Part shown: in pieces, positions 38,901 to 45,702 of the stretch
How the letters are laid out: the number at the start of each line of letters is the position of its first letter
Position numbering within the stretch: position 1 is the first letter of the stretch
Origin: Effrenium voratum
Taxonomy: Eukaryota; Sar; Dinophyceae; Suessiales; Symbiodiniaceae
DNA: 64,000 bases
Reading direction: 5' to 3'
Assembly: GCA_963377175.1 (NCBI GenBank)
Contig: CAUJNA010003090.1
Location: forward strand, 481,501 to 545,500
Position numbers and translations under genes: made by a program
Notes under the pieces: generated by a model
Databases searched by the model: none
The model's input: the letters and a program-made list of their open reading frames with translations, nothing else
Told to the model about the DNA's origin: nothing

Positions 38901-41900
38901 CCAAACCGCCTGCGCCAATGACCAACACCTGGCGTCTTTTGGTCAAGGCGTGGTGCCTGTTTCTGGATCGGTACGAACTTCTGTTGTGGTTTTGAAGGGA
39001 CGGCAAAACGAAACCCACAATTTTGGGTACCAATTTGTTTGTGGTTAAAGGGACACCCAAAGGAAAACCAACATCCATTTTTGGGGCGAAAGAAGACACA
39101 CACATTTCAGTTGGGTGAAAGTAGATGCGGCACAGTTCCCGCAACTGGGTTGAGTCATTTTCTTTACTTACCGGAACAAGAAACGAAACGCGGCCATCAC
39201 TTTCACCCCGTTTGGAGGGCCATACTGACAAGGGGTTTTCGCTGTTGGCATGGGTCCTCTCCTCCGGAATCCGAGGTCAAGGAATCGTGGGTCCGACCAA
39301 CCCCCTGAAGTTCCAGCGCTTGGTCAGAAAAAGGGGAGCCCCACGGGTTCTTTGGGTGCGGAAAACCTGGACCGGGCAAACAAATATATGCGTTACCATG
39401 GTCGAACCCTAAGCCCCTAGAAATATGCAGGGTTACCCCCCCTAGAAACTCGTTGGGTTTGCCGAAAGAAAGCAATTCAAAGGTCGTGGGTTCTCCTACC
39501 CTGACACCTTTCGAGGTTTCGAAAACGAAATTGTTTCTGGTGCTGATATGGGCAATCTAAGGCCCAACGCCATCTTGGTAATGTCAACGGACCGTACTAA
39601 TCAGGTGTAATTCCCTTGTAGAAAGGACATGTGCTATCCTACAAAGCTCGTCAGTCTGGTATGCGTAGTCAACATCATATGCCGGAAAGCGCCAATCACC
39701 AATGTGTGTTTCCCTTAGTGGGAAGAACCTGCCTGATGGCGACCAAATGCTACTGTAGGGCTGAAAAACAAAATAAACACGTGGTGGGGACCACATAAAC
39801 AGATTGCGTCATGATCATTAGATAATCATGCGCATATGTGTCCTTTTGGGGCGAATAGATGGCCCTGGTAGATGATGAAACCACCCGGTAAACCAGGGCC
39901 ATCGATTTGTCCGACCAAAACAACCAAAAAGGACACCTATGATCATGCGTGTACTTTTGTGGCTACGTATGTCACTACAAGTCTGCTTCATGGTCTCTTC
40001 ATGAGACCTGGCGGCTTGGAGGTGAAGGTTTTGCGAGGGCGAACATTCCAACCTTGGTCCCTTCTGGGGTTCGTTGGGTACACAGAGGAACAAAAACAAA
40101 ATGGACAGCTTTCGCAAACGCCCGCTGCACTTCTAAGTTGGGTGGGTAATCAAGTTTCAGTGGGAAATCCTCACAATTTAGATCCCCTCCCAGCGGATGC
40201 CGTCTGTATGATGAAAAACAGGGACGGCATGCCCTCCTGAAGCTGTCCTCAGGTTGAAATCTGATTGAAATCTGGTGGTTGGTACTATCTCATGTCCATT
40301 TGAAACCAATCAGAAGGGGGGTGGACTCTGCTTAAAGTTTGCTGGTTGGTAATCAAAAGTCCCGAGTGGGGTTGCCTCAAAATTTGGGAACCCACAACAG
40401 TTGTCTTAAGTTTGATGTCCATTTGAAACCAAAAAGGTGTCTTCGTCCTTCACGTAATTCTTGATTGGAGACTGAGGACGAGATGAAGAGAAAAGAGAGG
40501 TAAGGAAGGTGCAAGTGATGAAGAGGTGGGTGTCCGGGAAACTCTCTAAATCGGGGAGCACGCGGTCCCCCTCCTAAAGAAACAAGATGTGAATGAGGGT
40601 TGCATTCTCCAGGGTCCCTGTTGGTTGCCATTTTTGCACTGAGTTCCCACTGACATCCTCAACATTGCCCAGGTGGTTGAAAATGGTTGAAAGAGCAACA
40701 ATGACAAAATCAAACAGAGAAACTGGCTAAGCTTCCTCCATTGACTGTTCCTCCCCCAAAGAACAATGAGCACATATTTCCAGTAGTGAGATCCATTCCC
40801 ATTAATTAAAGCCAGGGGAGAATAACACACATGGGTGTGTCTTTCTTTCGGCCCCCCAAAATGGATGTCGGTTCCCTGAAAATCACAAAAAGGGGTACCA
40901 TCAAAAAAGAGCCGACCCATATTTGCTTGCCCTCCAGGTGTTCAACTCCGAGCTTTCCCTTGGCCCATGGTAACCTCTGGGGATTTCAGGACGAACTTCT
41001 GACGTAGTGTCCGCCTTGCAGCTGTCCCGGAGGTAGCCGATGGTCTCGGGCCCCGGCTCGAAGGCATCGGGGTCTGCGAAGGGACCTTCGCCGATGAAGG
41101 GGTCTGGATATCCATTGGAAGGGTTTGGACCTCAAGAAGGGCCTTTTCCTTTTCTTGAGGTTCCAAGAGACGGGGTGTTTTGGACCCTTTATTCTTGAGT
41201 GTTTGGCCGTGGCTAGAAACCTAAGTTATAACCGGCTGCAAGCCGCTAAAGTGGAGTTGACCTTGTTACTGGGAGGTAGCCCAGGTGGCCAACCATTTGC
41301 TAGCTTGGCCGAACATCCAAGTAGGGGCCTGCACATCCATTGGAAGGGGAAGACTCTTTTTGAGGCCCCAAGATTCTTAGGGTGGTGAACAACAATGGCT
41401 AAGTGCTCTCAGTGGGTTTTACGCAGGATAACTCAGAGGTACTAAGCACTAAGTAGGACGGTTTTTGCAAGGAATGCCCCCCAGCGTTAAGACCTGGCCT
41501 TTGGGTTGTTTCGCTGTGAAAGGGCGTACAAAAAAACATCTCCTGAAGGAGCTTGTCTTTGAGTCGGGGGATGGCTTGTCGGGTCCCCTGACATAGCGTG
41601 TGTTTTTTTCCCCCGAACTCATCCCTTGGAGGAGCCTTAGAAAGCAAGGCTAGGGAGGGATGTTATAACCACGCCATCAAATATGTCAGGATCCCGATTC
41701 CATCTTCCGAGCGGATCAGGTTGTTAAACTCAGAACGGATATTGTCATGTGCAGAGACGTACCCAAACTAAAACATCCATACGGCCCATGCAGTATGATG
41801 CAATATATGTTCCAGGCCGTGGACCCCCCCCCCAACCCCCCCCCCCCCTGTGGTGGGGTGGGTGGTGGGGTGGTGGGGTGGTGGGGTGGTGGGGTGGTGG

Positions 41901-44435
41901 GGTGGTGGGGTGGTGGGGTGGTGGTGGTGGGGTGGTTGGGTGGTTGGGGTGTGGTTCGGAGTTGGTTTAGGCTTGGTGGGTTGGTTTAGGGTTGGTTCAG
42001 GGTTGGTTCAGGGTTGGTTTGCGGTGGGTTTCGGGTTTGGGGTTTGGGTTGATTTAGGCTTAGGGTTGGGGTTAAGGAGGGGTTGCAGGGTGGTTTGGTT
42101 TAGGGTAGGATGTTGCGAGAGGTGCGGGGGTGTTGGTTCACGGGGTGAAAGGGGGTCTGGGACGGAAGCTGCAGGGCTCGCACGGTACTGGACAGCATCC
42201 CCAGCATTGCCAGCATCATCCCCAAGATGCGGATGATGCGGGGGAGTGGGGGCACCATACCATTGGGGGGGGGGGGGGGTACGTGGCCCAGGGACTGGTA
42301 CATATATAGGTGGCTTTGTTTGCCAAAAAAGGGAAGATATAAATCTCAGCTTCACCCTGTACCTCAGTGGTCACGGGGACCAAATTGCCCTCTTTGGTCT
42401 GGTTCCCATTTGGGCAGACCCTCCCTTCAAACAAGAGCACATAACATGACAATGCCCCACTGCAGGTCTGGGCTGAAGCCGAGCCACTCCGCCTCGAGAT
42501 CACCCGAAAGACGTGGCCATGCTTTTGGCTTCCCAGCATGGCCGCGCGTCGCGTGCGCGGGGGTTCCGCTTCGCACTTTGCGGGAAGCGCTGGAGCCGAA
42601 TGGCAGAGAGGCTGGAGCATGAAACAACCATTTGCAAGAAACCCATTTCCTACAAGGAGACTTGCTTCATCAAATATTCGAACTATAACATAAATGTACA
42701 AGCTTAACGAGTCCCCAAGGCAATCTTCCTCTCCCACAAACAAACTTGCGACAAACATCAGGGGCCCGCCAAGAATTTCCCCTGTCAGGGGTTCCTTCTC
42801 AATTCACATTGGCCAAACGCCGCCAAAAACGGAAACACAGATTCCTGCACCTCAACAAATCCCTAAAGAGACGCCTTTTGCACCGAAACTCCTGGGCGAA
42901 TTCCCTTGTTCCTGGGGAGGGAACGGTCCTTTGGTCTGATGGGTTCTCCCGAAACAAAGAGCCCTGCCCGCCGAGCCCCGCGCGCAGGCGGGGCTGTGGC
43001 ACTCCGACTCGTGGTTGCCTACGAACCCGGCAGGAGGTTTTGGGCGTTTCTTTTCTTCAGGGTACCAGCCTTGTTTTGGAAGCCTTGAAATTTGAAAGGG
43101 AACCAAAGGAAAACCACTTTGCTTTCTGTTGTTCTTTGGGGGGGGGGGCAACGGAAACTCTGCTTGGGAGCTGGGGCTTTTAGGGCCAAAACCCAGAACC
43201 TAACAAAATTGAGCCAAAATGGCACACGCCATTTTGGTGAAGCATTTCTCACACAAGCCATGGTTCCACATGTTCCAACATTTGCAAAGTAGACAAATAG
43301 CAATTGCAGGAGCGACTGCTTCGAAATTGTCGCACTTATTTTTGGTATCGGGCGCCTTTTCGGGGAGCTACGGTAGAAGGTTTTCGCAATCTTAAGAACT
43401 TATCTCAGAGGCTCGCTTCAGCAAAGCGATATCCTGGTGGCCAGGAGACAGACCGCCGCAGCTCGTGAATGGCTCGATTCTTTCTTTCCGGGCCAGTTGC
43501 ACACGCCCAAGAAATAAACTTGTCACTCATCCCCTAGCAGTCTGCCTGATTCATGCACACACCCGGGATCACAGCAGCAACCATCGTCGGGCATGTCCAA
43601 TCCCAGAACTTGCCTGGATTCCTTCCCAGGGCCAACCCAAAATAATGATTGGCGTTCATAAACGCCGTTGGGTGAGAGAATAGCCTTGGGGTCTCTTTGT
43701 CCTGGCAATATATGCTAGTTATCTTCCTCATGGTCCATTCCTTTCGTACCTTTCCAAATGGTTAGGATGTGAGCGAAAAGAAGAAGGACAAATCATAGAA
43801 CAACGAATCCAGATGACTTCATCGCTGCCCTTTGAGCAGAACTCCCTTCGGTCTTTGGGGGTCCAAGCCAGTTCCCGGAGGACTTTTTCTGAGGCTGCCA
43901 TTCTCCCGGAGCCGGAACTACAGGAAACTCTAAGCTAATGTAATCAACTGGACTTCCTGACTTTCTTGCGTCCCCGTCCCATGCTCCAAAGTTGGGAACG
44001 TAAAGCGATGATTGACATAACTCGAAAAGGGAACAGGGACCCCTTGAGCAACCTCTAATGACAGGAATCAATTTAAAATTGGTTTGCCTGCAACTGCATA
44101 CCGCCCCTTCACTGACCTGTCCGAAACTTATAAAGACACATGCTCATGCTTTGCTCGACTTTAAGCTGAGATTGTTGATGAGAACACGAGTTGGTGTTTA
44201 CCGCATAAACACAATGTAGTATCTCGCTTTGTTTTGACCCAGCTGCACGCCCGACGTCGGTTTCGGGCGCCTGCTGCGACCATGTAAGGCATGCTCGAGG
44301 TCAAATTCTCGAGCCAATTCATGTAGCCGTTGTAGGCGCTCTCGTAAGTGAACCTGGCGCTCAAACAGGGCGTCCCGCTGTCAGCAACAGGGGAACCCCC
44401 ATTCTTCCCAACCGGGAAAAATGTAACATATATAA

Positions 44436-44470
<35 letters not shown>

Positions 44471-45702
44471 TTCAAATGAGCCTCGTGCAGGAAAAAATAC
44501 GGACCTTGTTGAATTTGCTGTCAACTTAAGTGCGGTTGAAACCACCCCATGTCACCATCAGCTTTGGCCGGCGGGGGATGTCTCAAACGCACACAAGAAA
44601 GGTCCAACTAACACGAAGCCGTGATCTATGCTTTGCTCCTTTTAAAGTGTGCTGTGCTCTCCCTGAGAAAAACACCTGCTGACAGATCAGGACCAGGGGC
44701 CCTGTCCCTTTAACCTGACGTACAACCTGTGCGTCATGGTCAACATGGGCAAGTCAAGTGGGTCCCTAAGGGGTTGATGACCATGCCTACCAACCTCATG
44801 GTGGGTCATTGGACTATGGCACCGGTCGATTTGGTGACAGCATCATTTGCTGGGTGAATCATGATAAGTCACCTGAGATCTGAAATGGACCCCAAAGATC
44901 GGCTGGTTGACCTTTGACAAAACCCGGGGGGGTTCGTAGCTCAACAAATAAAGGGTATCAATCTCCAAATCCCTCCAACTGCTTCACGGGGCTTCTAACA
45001 TGCCACCTATGATGTGCAGCAACCAATGGTTGAACAGGGATCCTTACATTATACACCTGAACATTGCCTTGTAAATGGAAGTTTCCCTTTATTTTGGTGG
45101 AAAAAACATGCTTCAAATTGGCCAACATGTATCTTTTAAGGAGCCCTGCTGAAGCAGCGGGTTTGGTCATGGGTCAACATTAACAATCCTCTCATGGATC
45201 CACGGCAATAAACGTGAACTTAGTTGCTGGTCACTGGAGACAGTGGGTCGGAAGCCAAAGGGAACCAACAACTCTGCTGTTCCCAGATCCCCTAAGAGTC
45301 TAACTTGTGGTGGTTTAGTGGAAACCCCCACTAAACCCCAAAAACCTACTACAACCTCCATCACTCTTCCGGAATCTTAGCCAGCCGCTCCGAACCACTC
45401 CGGATCTGGGCAGAGACCGTAAAGCAACCAACAACTGTGCCAGAATTGATGCGTCGATCTAGCCGTCGGTTGGCAGCGCCCAAAACCCATTGAGACTTGG
45501 TTCTATCCACATGGAAACGAATCAAGGTTCATGTTGGCTTTGACCCAATCAAACCTTAAGTAGTCGAACCACCTGCTAAAATGGCCCTTAGGGCTTTGGG
45601 CGCTGATTTTTTGGCTTCCAGCCAAAACCGCCTGACGGGCGAGTGGGCGTAGGAGTCGTCCATATACCCGATGTCCCCGAGGTGCCAAATCCAGTCCTTC
45701 AG
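423..45702 (-). CDS. Purple acid phosphatase-like metallophosphoesterase, multi-exon gene (5' end not found)
   Basis: Metal-dependent phosphatase/phosphoesterase of the purple acid phosphatase (ACP7-like) family. Eleven exons were found by homology: 45,629-45,702; 44,271-44,353; 42,984-43,018; 20,364-20,407; 19,977-20,046; 19,063-19,111; 15,559-15,625; 13,785-13,812; 5,879-5,920; about 3,650-3,729; about 425-523. In this order they give the family's ligand motifs in the right sequence: [55 protein letters not shown] and [14 protein letters not shown], then a C-terminal strand [14 protein letters not shown]. The first eight exons join in perfect codon phase with no stop. Not located: the N-terminal GDxG motif upstream of 45.7 kb, about 30-40 residues between GGHRP and KYGVDF, the segment after GHAH, and possibly a last exon beyond the window edge. 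UBA3 and a PARP gene lie within its introns on the same strand. Family assignment is firm; that all parts form one transcript is inferred from order and phase. Confidence 0.8.
1055..1140. repeat. Hairpin repeat family, copy 1
   Basis: An approximately 85-bp interspersed repeat starting CTCAGATCCC, followed by a TTAGTGGxAACC...CCACTAAACC hairpin. The other copies are at about 3,554-3,640, 20,103-20,188 and 45,280-45,358. All are in introns of the phosphatase gene. Confidence 0.65.
3554..3640. repeat. Hairpin repeat family, copy 2
   Basis: Begins CTCAGATCCCCTAGGAG and continues with TTTAACTTTTGGTGGGTTGA. It is closest to the copy at 45.3 kb. It directly adjoins the 3' end of the phosphatase exon at 3.7 kb, so it may mark the intron edge. 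Confidence 0.65.
5592..5633. repeat. CATC microsatellite
   Basis: A short run of CATC/TCCA tetranucleotides in a phosphatase intron. It keeps several frames open, which explains the serine/histidine/proline-repeat ORF that crosses it. Confidence 0.85.
5921..8559. other. Intron between the PARP 3' end and a phosphatase exon
   Basis: No recognised exon. It contains a MITE-like copy at 7,295-7,421 and an AT dinucleotide run at about 6,553-6,570. By the phosphatase model, an exon encoding roughly 30-40 residues before KYGVDF should lie here or upstream of the PARP gene, but it was not found. Confidence 0.5.
7295..7421. mobile_element. MITE-like element family 1, copy 1
   Basis: About 127 bp. 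The left end is CATAATCAAAACCTGG and the right end is CCAGGCTTTGTTTGTC, degenerate inverted repeats. The interior shares the palindrome GCGGATATCCGC and GGTTGGGACTGTCC with the copies at 18.6 and 19.2 kb. There is no coding capacity. Confidence 0.55.
8560..12245 (-). CDS. WWE / coiled-coil / PARP ADP-ribosyltransferase
   Basis: ADP-ribosyltransferase that should transfer ADP-ribose from NAD+ to protein. Exons: 12,138-12,245 (108 nt) and 11,789-11,859 (71 nt) form a WWE domain ([20 protein letters not shown], then [19 protein letters not shown]). Exons 10,859-11,008 (150 nt) and 10,450-10,581 (132 nt) form a coiled coil. Exon about 9,343-10,042 is a long PARP exon that opens with a basic RKQKKQR stretch. 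Exons about 8,880-9,009 and 8,560-8,673 close the catalytic fold. Catalytic motifs: [35 protein letters not shown] and EVVIFNKSQ, giving an H-Y-E triad as in poly-ADP-ribosylating members. The protein ends CNLCRRNH and TGA. The first half of the WWE domain and the start codon were not found. WWE domains usually bind ADP-ribose or iso-ADP-ribose units, so a reader-writer role is likely. The gene lies between phosphatase exons at 13.8 and 5.9 kb. Confidence 0.88.
10450..11008 (-). CDS. Duplicated coiled-coil exon pair of the PARP gene
   Basis: Both exons start after an AG acceptor with GTAYGAGGAG and encode YEExLRxxExxA. The first reads [20 protein letters not shown] onward to [11 protein letters not shown]; the second reads [20 protein letters not shown] onward to [13 protein letters not shown]. 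Both enter in the same phase (one base of a split codon), as expected for an internally duplicated exon. Heptad spacing and the lack of proline point to a continuous coiled coil, probably for dimerisation or partner binding between the WWE and catalytic domains. Confidence 0.8.
13785..20407 (-). CDS. Phosphatase central exon block (NMWYSF to GGHRP)
   Basis: Five short exons: 20,364-20,407 (44 nt, [13 protein letters not shown]), 19,977-20,046 (70 nt, [10 protein letters not shown]...NMWYSFN), 19,063-19,111 (49 nt, [17 protein letters not shown]), 15,559-15,625 (67 nt, [20 protein letters not shown]) and 13,785-13,812 (28 nt, [10 protein letters not shown]). Exon lengths and split codons give one uninterrupted frame. 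Donors are GC after the first three and GA after the fourth. The GGHRP histidine is a metal-site ligand of the family. The 28-nt exon is a true micro-exon and would be missed by ordinary gene finders. The reading through NFTA|YNHRW matches the NFTAYN motif of plant-type purple acid phosphatases. Confidence 0.85.
15355..15420. repeat. CCATTTTGG interspersed repeat family (representative copy)
   Basis: One copy of an abundant intronic repeat of about 80-100 bp. Its pattern is GGTACCCTTTT, then AAAGGGAAACCAAAAGGAAA, ACCACCATTTTGGGGG, TCCCCT and AAAAGACACACCCA. Other recognisable copies lie near 3,075-3,160, 19,735-19,815, 24,045-24,125, 34,435-34,515, 37,095-37,165, 39,018-39,115 and 40,830-40,920. 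Confidence 0.65.
18553..18697. mobile_element. MITE-like element family 1, copy 2 (best ends)
   Basis: About 145 bp with near-perfect 18-bp terminal inverted repeats: TGAGTCACAATCAAAACC at the left and GGTTTTGATTGTGGCTCA at the right, one mismatch. The interior has GGTTGGGACTGTCC like the other copies. No clear target-site duplication could be read. Confidence 0.7.
19186..19300. mobile_element. MITE-like element family 1, copy 3
   Basis: About 115 bp. The left end has decayed to AAAACCAGG; the right end GATTGATTGTGGCTCA is intact. The interior keeps GGCGGATATCCGC and GGTTGGGACTATCCC. It lies 75 nt from the phosphatase exon at 19,063-19,111. Confidence 0.6.
20103..20188. repeat. Hairpin repeat family, copy 3
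   Basis: Begins GTCAGATCCCCCGCTAAAAG and contains AGTGGGTTAAATGG facing CCACTAAACAC. It ends about 57 nt before the acceptor of the phosphatase exon at 20,046 (minus strand). Confidence 0.6.
21175..21279. mobile_element. MITE-like element family 2, copy 1
   Basis: About 105 bp bounded by imperfect inverted repeats of about 25 bp: ACTGTGGACGAAATTTTGCA at the left and TGCAGGATTTTGTCCATCCA followed by CAGT at the right. A second copy is at about 38,477-38,556. Confidence 0.6.
21395..22505. repeat. Three clusters of a GGGTATG-type repeat
   Basis: Clusters at about 21,396-21,470, 22,060-22,110 and 22,438-22,503, each with several units of the form GGGGTATGAATC or GGGGTATGGCTC, 10-13 bp long. Unrelated sequence separates them. 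On the minus strand they translate as short Ile/Pro/Tyr/Ser repeats, which explains the local open frames. Confidence 0.8.
23814..26453 (-). CDS. UBA3: UBA3 3' exons: ubiquitin-fold E2-binding domain
   Basis: The exon starting at 26,453 encodes [20 protein letters not shown], which follows TSTLQ and corresponds to the first strand of the E2_bind domain. The final exon, 23,814-23,884, encodes [20 protein letters not shown] then EA and a TAG stop. This matches the last strand, in the same place as human [20 protein letters not shown]. Exon(s) for the middle of this domain were not found in 23.9-26.4 kb. The 73 residues upstream of the last exon in the same frame are mostly intronic. Confidence 0.75.
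23814..41103 (-). CDS. UBA3: UBA3: NEDD8-activating enzyme E1 catalytic subunit, 15 exons located
   Basis: Catalytic half of the heterodimeric NEDD8 E1 (with NAE1): it adenylates NEDD8 and carries it as a thioester before transfer to UBC12 for cullin neddylation. Exons: 41,015-41,103; 38,884-38,928; 38,387-38,448; about 36,882-36,962; 33,565-33,632; 32,294-32,355; 31,656-31,709; 30,421-30,482; 29,560-29,640; 28,814-28,855; 27,900-27,951; 27,584-27,701; 27,281-27,401; about 26,380-26,453; 23,814-23,884. Visible motifs: ATP loop [21 protein letters not shown] and [30 protein letters not shown] and CMVCGG (zinc cysteines); active-site Cys in [36 protein letters not shown]-terminal E2-binding strands ending FLEA and TAG. 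Nearly all phased junctions fit the human protein residue for residue. Missing: the N-terminal exon(s), one exon between 36.9 and 33.6 kb, and one or two exons between 26.4 and 23.9 kb. The whole gene sits in one phosphatase intron. Confidence 0.92.
27281..33632 (-). CDS. UBA3: UBA3 central exons: catalytic cysteine and zinc site
   Basis: Nine exons from 33,632 to 27,281 with eight consistent junctions (GA, GC, GA, GC, GA, GC, GT, GA in order). They encode [139 protein letters not shown], and [18 protein letters not shown] with MVCGG. The Cys of PLCTIA is the thioester-forming residue by comparison with human UBA3. The first CxxC (CFDC) and the second (CMVC) are the usual structural zinc pair. 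The exon ends in TSTLQ with a GC donor and continues into the exon starting at 26,453. Confidence 0.95.
31748..31772. repeat. TA dinucleotide run
   Basis: A short (TA)n run followed by a pyrimidine-rich stretch, in the UBA3 intron immediately upstream of the [12 protein letters not shown] exon acceptor. Confidence 0.8.
36114..36765. repeat. 54-bp minisatellite A
   Basis: About 12 tandem copies of a 54-bp unit that includes AAGTTGAACCGGATGGTGAA and ACACAACGCGCACCTCAAAA, with a few shortened copies. It lies in a UBA3 intron just 3' of the NLNRQFLFR exon. Because 54 is divisible by three, both strands stay open and give 18-residue repeats, but no evidence makes it coding. Confidence 0.92.
36882..41103 (-). 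CDS. UBA3: UBA3 5' exons: adenylation-domain nucleotide-binding fold
   Basis: Four exons. The 89-nt exon (41,015-41,103) encodes [20 protein letters not shown] and RDSCK, the stretch before the ATP loop. The 45-nt exon (38,884-38,928) encodes [15 protein letters not shown], the GxGxxG loop. The 62-nt exon (38,387-38,448) encodes [20 protein letters not shown], with the acidic residues that bind ATP ribose and Mg. The exon starting at 36,962 encodes [20 protein letters not shown] followed by AAAFINR. Donors after exons 1-3 are GC, GA and GC. The start codon is upstream of 41.1 kb and was not identified; a GC-rich stretch at 42,480-42,620 is a possible but unproven location. Confidence 0.9.
38030..38095. 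repeat. Mixed tetranucleotide tract
   Basis: Consecutive CACT, ATCA, AACA and AGCA repeats (slipped-strand evolution), in a UBA3 intron. Confidence 0.8.
38477..38556. mobile_element. MITE-like element family 2, copy 2
   Basis: About 80 bp with ends ACTGTAGATGGGACATCCTG and GTGCAGGACTCTGTCCATCC, matching the ends of the 21.2-kb copy. It begins about 30 nt upstream (in transcript sense) of the UBA3 exon at 38,387-38,448. Confidence 0.55.
39018..39115. repeat. CCATTTTGG interspersed repeat family (long copy)
   Basis: Fairly complete copy: TTTTGGGTACCAATTTG, GGTTAAAGGGACACCCAAAG, AACCAACATCCATTTTTGGG and AAAGAAGACACACACATTTC. It is in the UBA3 intron between exons at 41.0 and 38.9 kb. Confidence 0.6.
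41830..42090. repeat. G-rich GGTGGGGT repeat tract
   Basis: Begins after a run of C (41,826-41,850) and consists of GTGGGGTG / GGTGGTGGGG units, grading into GGGTTGGTTCA and TTTAGGGTTGG repeats. The plus strand is strongly G-rich and could form G-quadruplexes. It lies upstream of the first located UBA3 exon, so it could mark the 5' flank of that gene; this is inference. Confidence 0.85.
42984..45702 (-). CDS. Phosphatase 5' exon block (GDxxY and GNHE motifs)
   Basis: Three exons of the metallophosphoesterase. The 74-nt exon at 45,629-45,702 encodes [24 protein letters not shown] sequence with the GDxxY metal-ligand motif. The 83-nt exon at 44,271-44,353 encodes [18 protein letters not shown] followed by MPYMVAAG. 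The 35-nt exon at 42,984-43,018 encodes [11 protein letters not shown]. Junction 1 uses a GT donor; junctions 2 and 3 use GC donors. The split glycine codon (G|GC) restores GNHE across junction 2. No recognisable coding lies upstream in the 46.0-46.6 kb spacer. Confidence 0.85.
43206..43238 (-). other. Spliced-leader-like hairpin in a phosphatase intron
   Basis: On the minus strand it reads GCCATTTTGGCTCAA, 15 bases identical to the 3' part of the known dinoflagellate spliced leader (CCGTAGCCATTTTGGCTCAAG). Just beside it is the inverted arm, giving a perfect 10-bp hairpin CCAAAATGGC-acac-GCCATTTTGG. It could be a relic of a retroposed trans-spliced transcript, or a chance product of the local CCATTTTGG repeat. 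Confidence 0.35.
44430..44467. repeat. TA-rich microsatellite
   Basis: A (TA)n/(TATG)n run about 80-115 nt upstream (transcript sense) of the phosphatase exon at 44,353. Confidence 0.8.
45280..45358. repeat. Hairpin repeat family, copy 4
   Basis: Best-preserved copy: CCCAGATCCCCTAAGAGTC, then GGTGGTTTAGTGG facing CCCACTAAACCCC. It lies about 270 nt inside the intron that follows the first located phosphatase exon. Confidence 0.7.

Noticed and set aside
42130..42300. Hydrophobic minus-strand stretch [19 protein letters not shown]
   Set aside because: Could be a signal or membrane segment of a UBA3 or phosphatase start, but UBA3 has neither and no ATG-led exon joins it in phase.
20364..43018. 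Idea that the 5' and 3' phosphatase exons are two different genes
   Set aside because: The exons are collinear without overlap or repetition of motifs, and the junction is in phase with natural residue spacing; a second gene would need its own GNHE part near 20-23 kb, which is absent.
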